A stretch of 24,742 nt of DNA. It comes from Candidatus Poseidoniales archaeon (lineage in GTDB: Archaea; Thermoplasmatota; Poseidoniia; Poseidoniales; Poseidoniaceae). The notes below the pieces were generated by a model, which did no database searches, was not told the DNA's origin, and saw only the letters and a program-made list of their open reading frames with translations. Below are positions 23,371-24,742 of the stretch, piece by piece. How positions within the stretch are numbered: position 1 is the first letter of the stretch; the number at the start of each line of letters is the position of its first letter. The stretch is taken from positions 2,593 through 27,334 of the forward strand of contig QQSA01000125.1 of the NCBI GenBank assembly GCA_003602535.1. Reading direction: 5' to 3'. Made by a program: the position numbers and the translations under genes.

Positions 23371-23381
23371 TCTCACCTTTT
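23362..23381. terminator. 20-bp near-perfect palindrome at the junction of two converging genes
   Basis: AAAAGGTGA, then TC, then TCACCTTTT: perfect 9-bp arms. On the plus strand the left arm encodes Lys-Arg-stop of the GTPase; on the minus strand the same bases of the other arm encode Lys-Arg-stop of the zinc-finger protein. Each direction reads into TTTT at the far side of the stem, so it resembles a compact bidirectional terminator. Confidence 0.6.
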
Positions 23382-23489
23382 ACTACAATTTTCGCAGACA
23401 CCATTTTTGGAATGATAGTTACACAATGGTTTGCGACATTTTTTGCATGTCAACGCCGAGGTTCGACCACACTTTTCACATCGTTTCAT
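23373..23489 (-). CDS. Zinc-finger microprotein, 38 residues, AN1/B-box-like Cys/His spacing
   Basis: A tiny basic protein: ATG to TGA, 38 codons. It has Cys at 4, 7, 15, 18, 23, 32 and 35 and His at 26, giving C-x2-C-x7-C-x2-C-x4-C-x2-H-x5-C-x2-C, enough ligands for two zinc ions. The key pieces are 'RCEKCGR', 'CKKCRKPLCNYH' and 'GVCENCSKR'. The spacing is close to the cross-brace fingers AN1 and B-box, with the last His-x-Cys of AN1 replaced by Cys-x2-Cys. It follows the membrane-protein gene by 33 bases on the same strand and is probably co-transcribed. Codons upstream in frame encode three more Cys after a stop (TGC..TGT..TGT), so a TTG start at 23501 would add Met-Ser-Cys-Leu. DNA, RNA or protein binding cannot be told apart. 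The dense, regular Cys pattern is hard to obtain by chance. Confidence 0.75.
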   Translation of the reverse strand: MKRCEKCGRTSALTCKKCRKPLCNYHSKNGVCENCSKR

Positions 23490-23522
23490 CAAACAACTCA
23501 AACAAGTCTTGCATCATTAGAC

Positions 23523-24695
23523 TTACTCTTGTGGCAAGGCAAAATCTGAATCAGATAATACGCTCATCATTACTGATGCTCCACCTGCAACGAATACGAT
23601 TCCCACGGTTGCATGAATCGTCCATCCAAGCAAGTTGTTGTATCCTCCGATCAATACCAGCATAAGATACCAGGACAAAATCGATGCAGTAGGTATCAAG
23701 AATGCGAACAATCTTTTTCGTTCCCCATACATTCTGTAAACCACATCTAGAATGATTCCTGTCAGGATTGGAGTTAGCATGTGCTTCCAAGCTTCACCAA
23801 GTTTTCCTGGAGCAAAAGCCGCAATCGCAATACTATTTGCTGAAAGTAAGACCGTGAAAGCACCAAATTGTGGCTCCCATCTTTTCAGGAAGAAGAAAAT
23901 AAATCCAGCCATTATCATTGCTTGGAATGTTATTGAAGTAATTCCTCTTTCCAAACCTTCTGTGCCTAAAGCACAACCCTTGCCCATACACATTTCAAAA
24001 TAATTAGTTGTCAAATGATTCGAGTATATTGTGAACAATGTGATTACTGACCAAGCACATCCAAGACCGAATACTATTGGAATCTGTGACTTGAAAGTCT
24101 TACCACTATCCGGGTCGTGCCAAGCTACCATTGCCGGAACAAGCAAACTCAAAATCAATCCTGCTGCTAATCCCAAATGAGTAGGAGATAGTAGAATATC
24201 TGTGCCTCCTTCTATTCCAAAGAATGAGTGCCACAACATGTCGCCAAAACCTGAGACTGAGAATACAACCATTCCCATAACTCCGACCTTATATCCACCA
24301 GGCATTCCATCTAGGAATTCCTTAATTGCGGCAGGGCTCTTGGGAAATGGACCGTCATGAATTTGCCACAGAGCAAACACGATGTAACAAGCATAGGCAG
24401 TAAAACCAGAGTACCAAATGCCATGCCATTTTGTAAAGAATGAATCATCCACTTCTCCATGTGTATGAGCCCAACCATCTATGCACATACCAATGAAACA
24501 CCAAAATGCAAGTGCTAGCATTGTCAAGTCAAACCGCTTAGTTCCAGGTTTTGCTATTCCGGTAGTAAAATGCCTAACCAAGAAATACACTAAGGCAATT
24601 GCTAATGACCCGAAAAATACCTCACTGAAATCTCTCAACTCTTGGGGTGTACCAAATATTCCAACCAAGCCTTTCGCATTTCCTGCCATAGCCAT
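23523..24695 (-). CDS. Polytopic membrane protein with conserved-looking His/Asp motifs, function unknown
   Basis: A 390-residue protein with about nine to ten hydrophobic segments. I do not recognise a named family. Potential metal ligands cluster at or near helix ends: 'IDGWAHTHGEVDD' (72-84, with Asp73, His77, His79), 'TKWHGIWYSG' (88-97, His91), 'GFGDMLWHSFFGIEGG' (149-164, Asp152, His156, Glu162), 'LLSPTHLGL' (168-176, His173) and 'GWTIHATVG' (357-365, His361). The pattern 'D..WH..FG.E....LLSPTH' looks like a conserved active or metal site rather than random membrane sequence. One external-looking loop has the pair Cys236/Cys241 in 'EMCMGKGCALG'. The start is Met1 (24695) or Met3 (24689); a TATTTA box 22 bases before Met3 favours the latter. 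The zinc-finger gene follows at 33 bases. Confidence 0.78.
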   Translation of the reverse strand: MAMAGNAKGLVGIFGTPQELRDFSEVFFGSLAIALVYFLVRHFTTGIAKPGTKRFDLTMLALAFWCFIGMCIDGWAHTHGEVDDSFFTKWHGIWYSGFTAYACYIVFALWQIHDGPFPKSPAAIKEFLDGMPGGYKVGVMGMVVFSVSGFGDMLWHSFFGIEGGTDILLSPTHLGLAAGLILSLLVPAMVAWHDPDSGKTFKSQIPIVFGLGCAWSVITLFTIYSNHLTTNYFEMCMGKGCALGTEGLERGITSITFQAMIMAGFIFFFLKRWEPQFGAFTVLLSANSIAIAAFAPGKLGEAWKHMLTPILTGIILDVVYRMYGERKRLFAFLIPTASILSWYLMLVLIGGYNNLLGWTIHATVGIVFVAGGASVMMSVLSDSDFALPQE

Positions 24696-24710
24696 AAATC
24701 ACTGATTTAC

Positions 24711-24716
24711 TAAATA
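24711..24716 (-). promoter_or_regulatory. TATA-like box for the His-rich membrane protein
   Basis: Minus-strand TATTTA has its near edge 22 bases before the second in-frame ATG (24689), the same spacing as the boxes before the lipoprotein and the 83-residue protein. It is only 16 bases from the first ATG, so it argues for the shorter form. Confidence 0.35.
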
Positions 24717-24742
24717 CAATTTTCCTAACACCAGTGTTACCT

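Noticed and set aside
1..24742. tRNA, rRNA, riboswitch (including a TPP riboswitch before the thiamine genes), CRISPR, transposon, integrase or origin
   Set aside because: No cloverleaf, long ncRNA-like gap or transposase was seen. The gap before thiR is only 39 bases, too short for a TPP riboswitch.

Overview
The window looks like a chromosomal stretch from a planktonic marine euryarchaeon, most likely Marine Group II (Candidatus Poseidoniales) or a close relative. The argument is combined. It has archaeal-type genes: NMN adenylyltransferase of the NadM type, a DRG/Rbg-type GTPase with a TGS domain, and an HTH-ThiN regulator. TATA-like boxes lie about 22-25 bases upstream of several start codons, as in leaderless archaeal transcripts. 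There is a giant secreted protein rich in Asp-type calcium repeats, and the composition is AT-rich. GrpE, a glycine-cleavage T protein and an animal/bacterial-type PLP decarboxylase fit the bacterial-like gene load of these archaea. The lineage is inference; no rRNA or tRNA gene is present to settle it.

Layout. 44-7131, minus strand: a 1177-residue surface protein (seven-repeat propeller, thrombospondin-3-like calcium repeats, membrane anchor, short aromatic tail), then gcvT, a small membrane protein, an AlkA-type DNA glycosylase and a group II PLP decarboxylase. 7181-7741, plus: a Mug/TDG-type uracil-DNA glycosylase, divergent from the decarboxylase. 7781-12001, plus: a thiamine locus with an HTH-ThiN regulator (ThiR-like) followed by thiB, thiP and thiQ, all nearly touching or overlapping. 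12055-14563, plus: a helical protein of unknown function, an SPFH/coiled-coil/zinc-ribbon protein, and a PAP2-superfamily membrane enzyme. 14560-19157, minus: in transcription order a class V aminotransferase, nadM, a small membrane protein, a thioredoxin-CcdA fusion and a lipoprotein. 19238-20927, plus: pdxT and a radical SAM protein. 20929-22144, minus: an unknown protein, then grpE. 22255-23370, plus: the DRG-type GTPase. 23373-24695, minus: a polytopic membrane protein with conserved-looking His/Asp motifs, followed by a 38-residue cysteine-rich zinc-finger microprotein.

The clearest functional unit is the thiamine uptake locus with its own regulator. PLP and cofactor chemistry recurs: PdxT makes PLP, two PLP enzymes lie nearby, and NadM makes NAD. 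Membrane and surface biology is the other theme. The least explained items are the zinc-finger microprotein whose end is shared with the GTPase gene through a palindrome, the His-rich membrane protein, the helical/SPFH/PAP2 trio, and the insertion inside the thioredoxin domain of the CcdA fusion.

Coding density is very high. No stretch over 300 bases lacks a gene; the longest intergenic gaps are about 110 bases (22145-22254) and about 80 bases (19158-19237). I saw no tRNA, rRNA, CRISPR array, transposase, integrase or replication origin.
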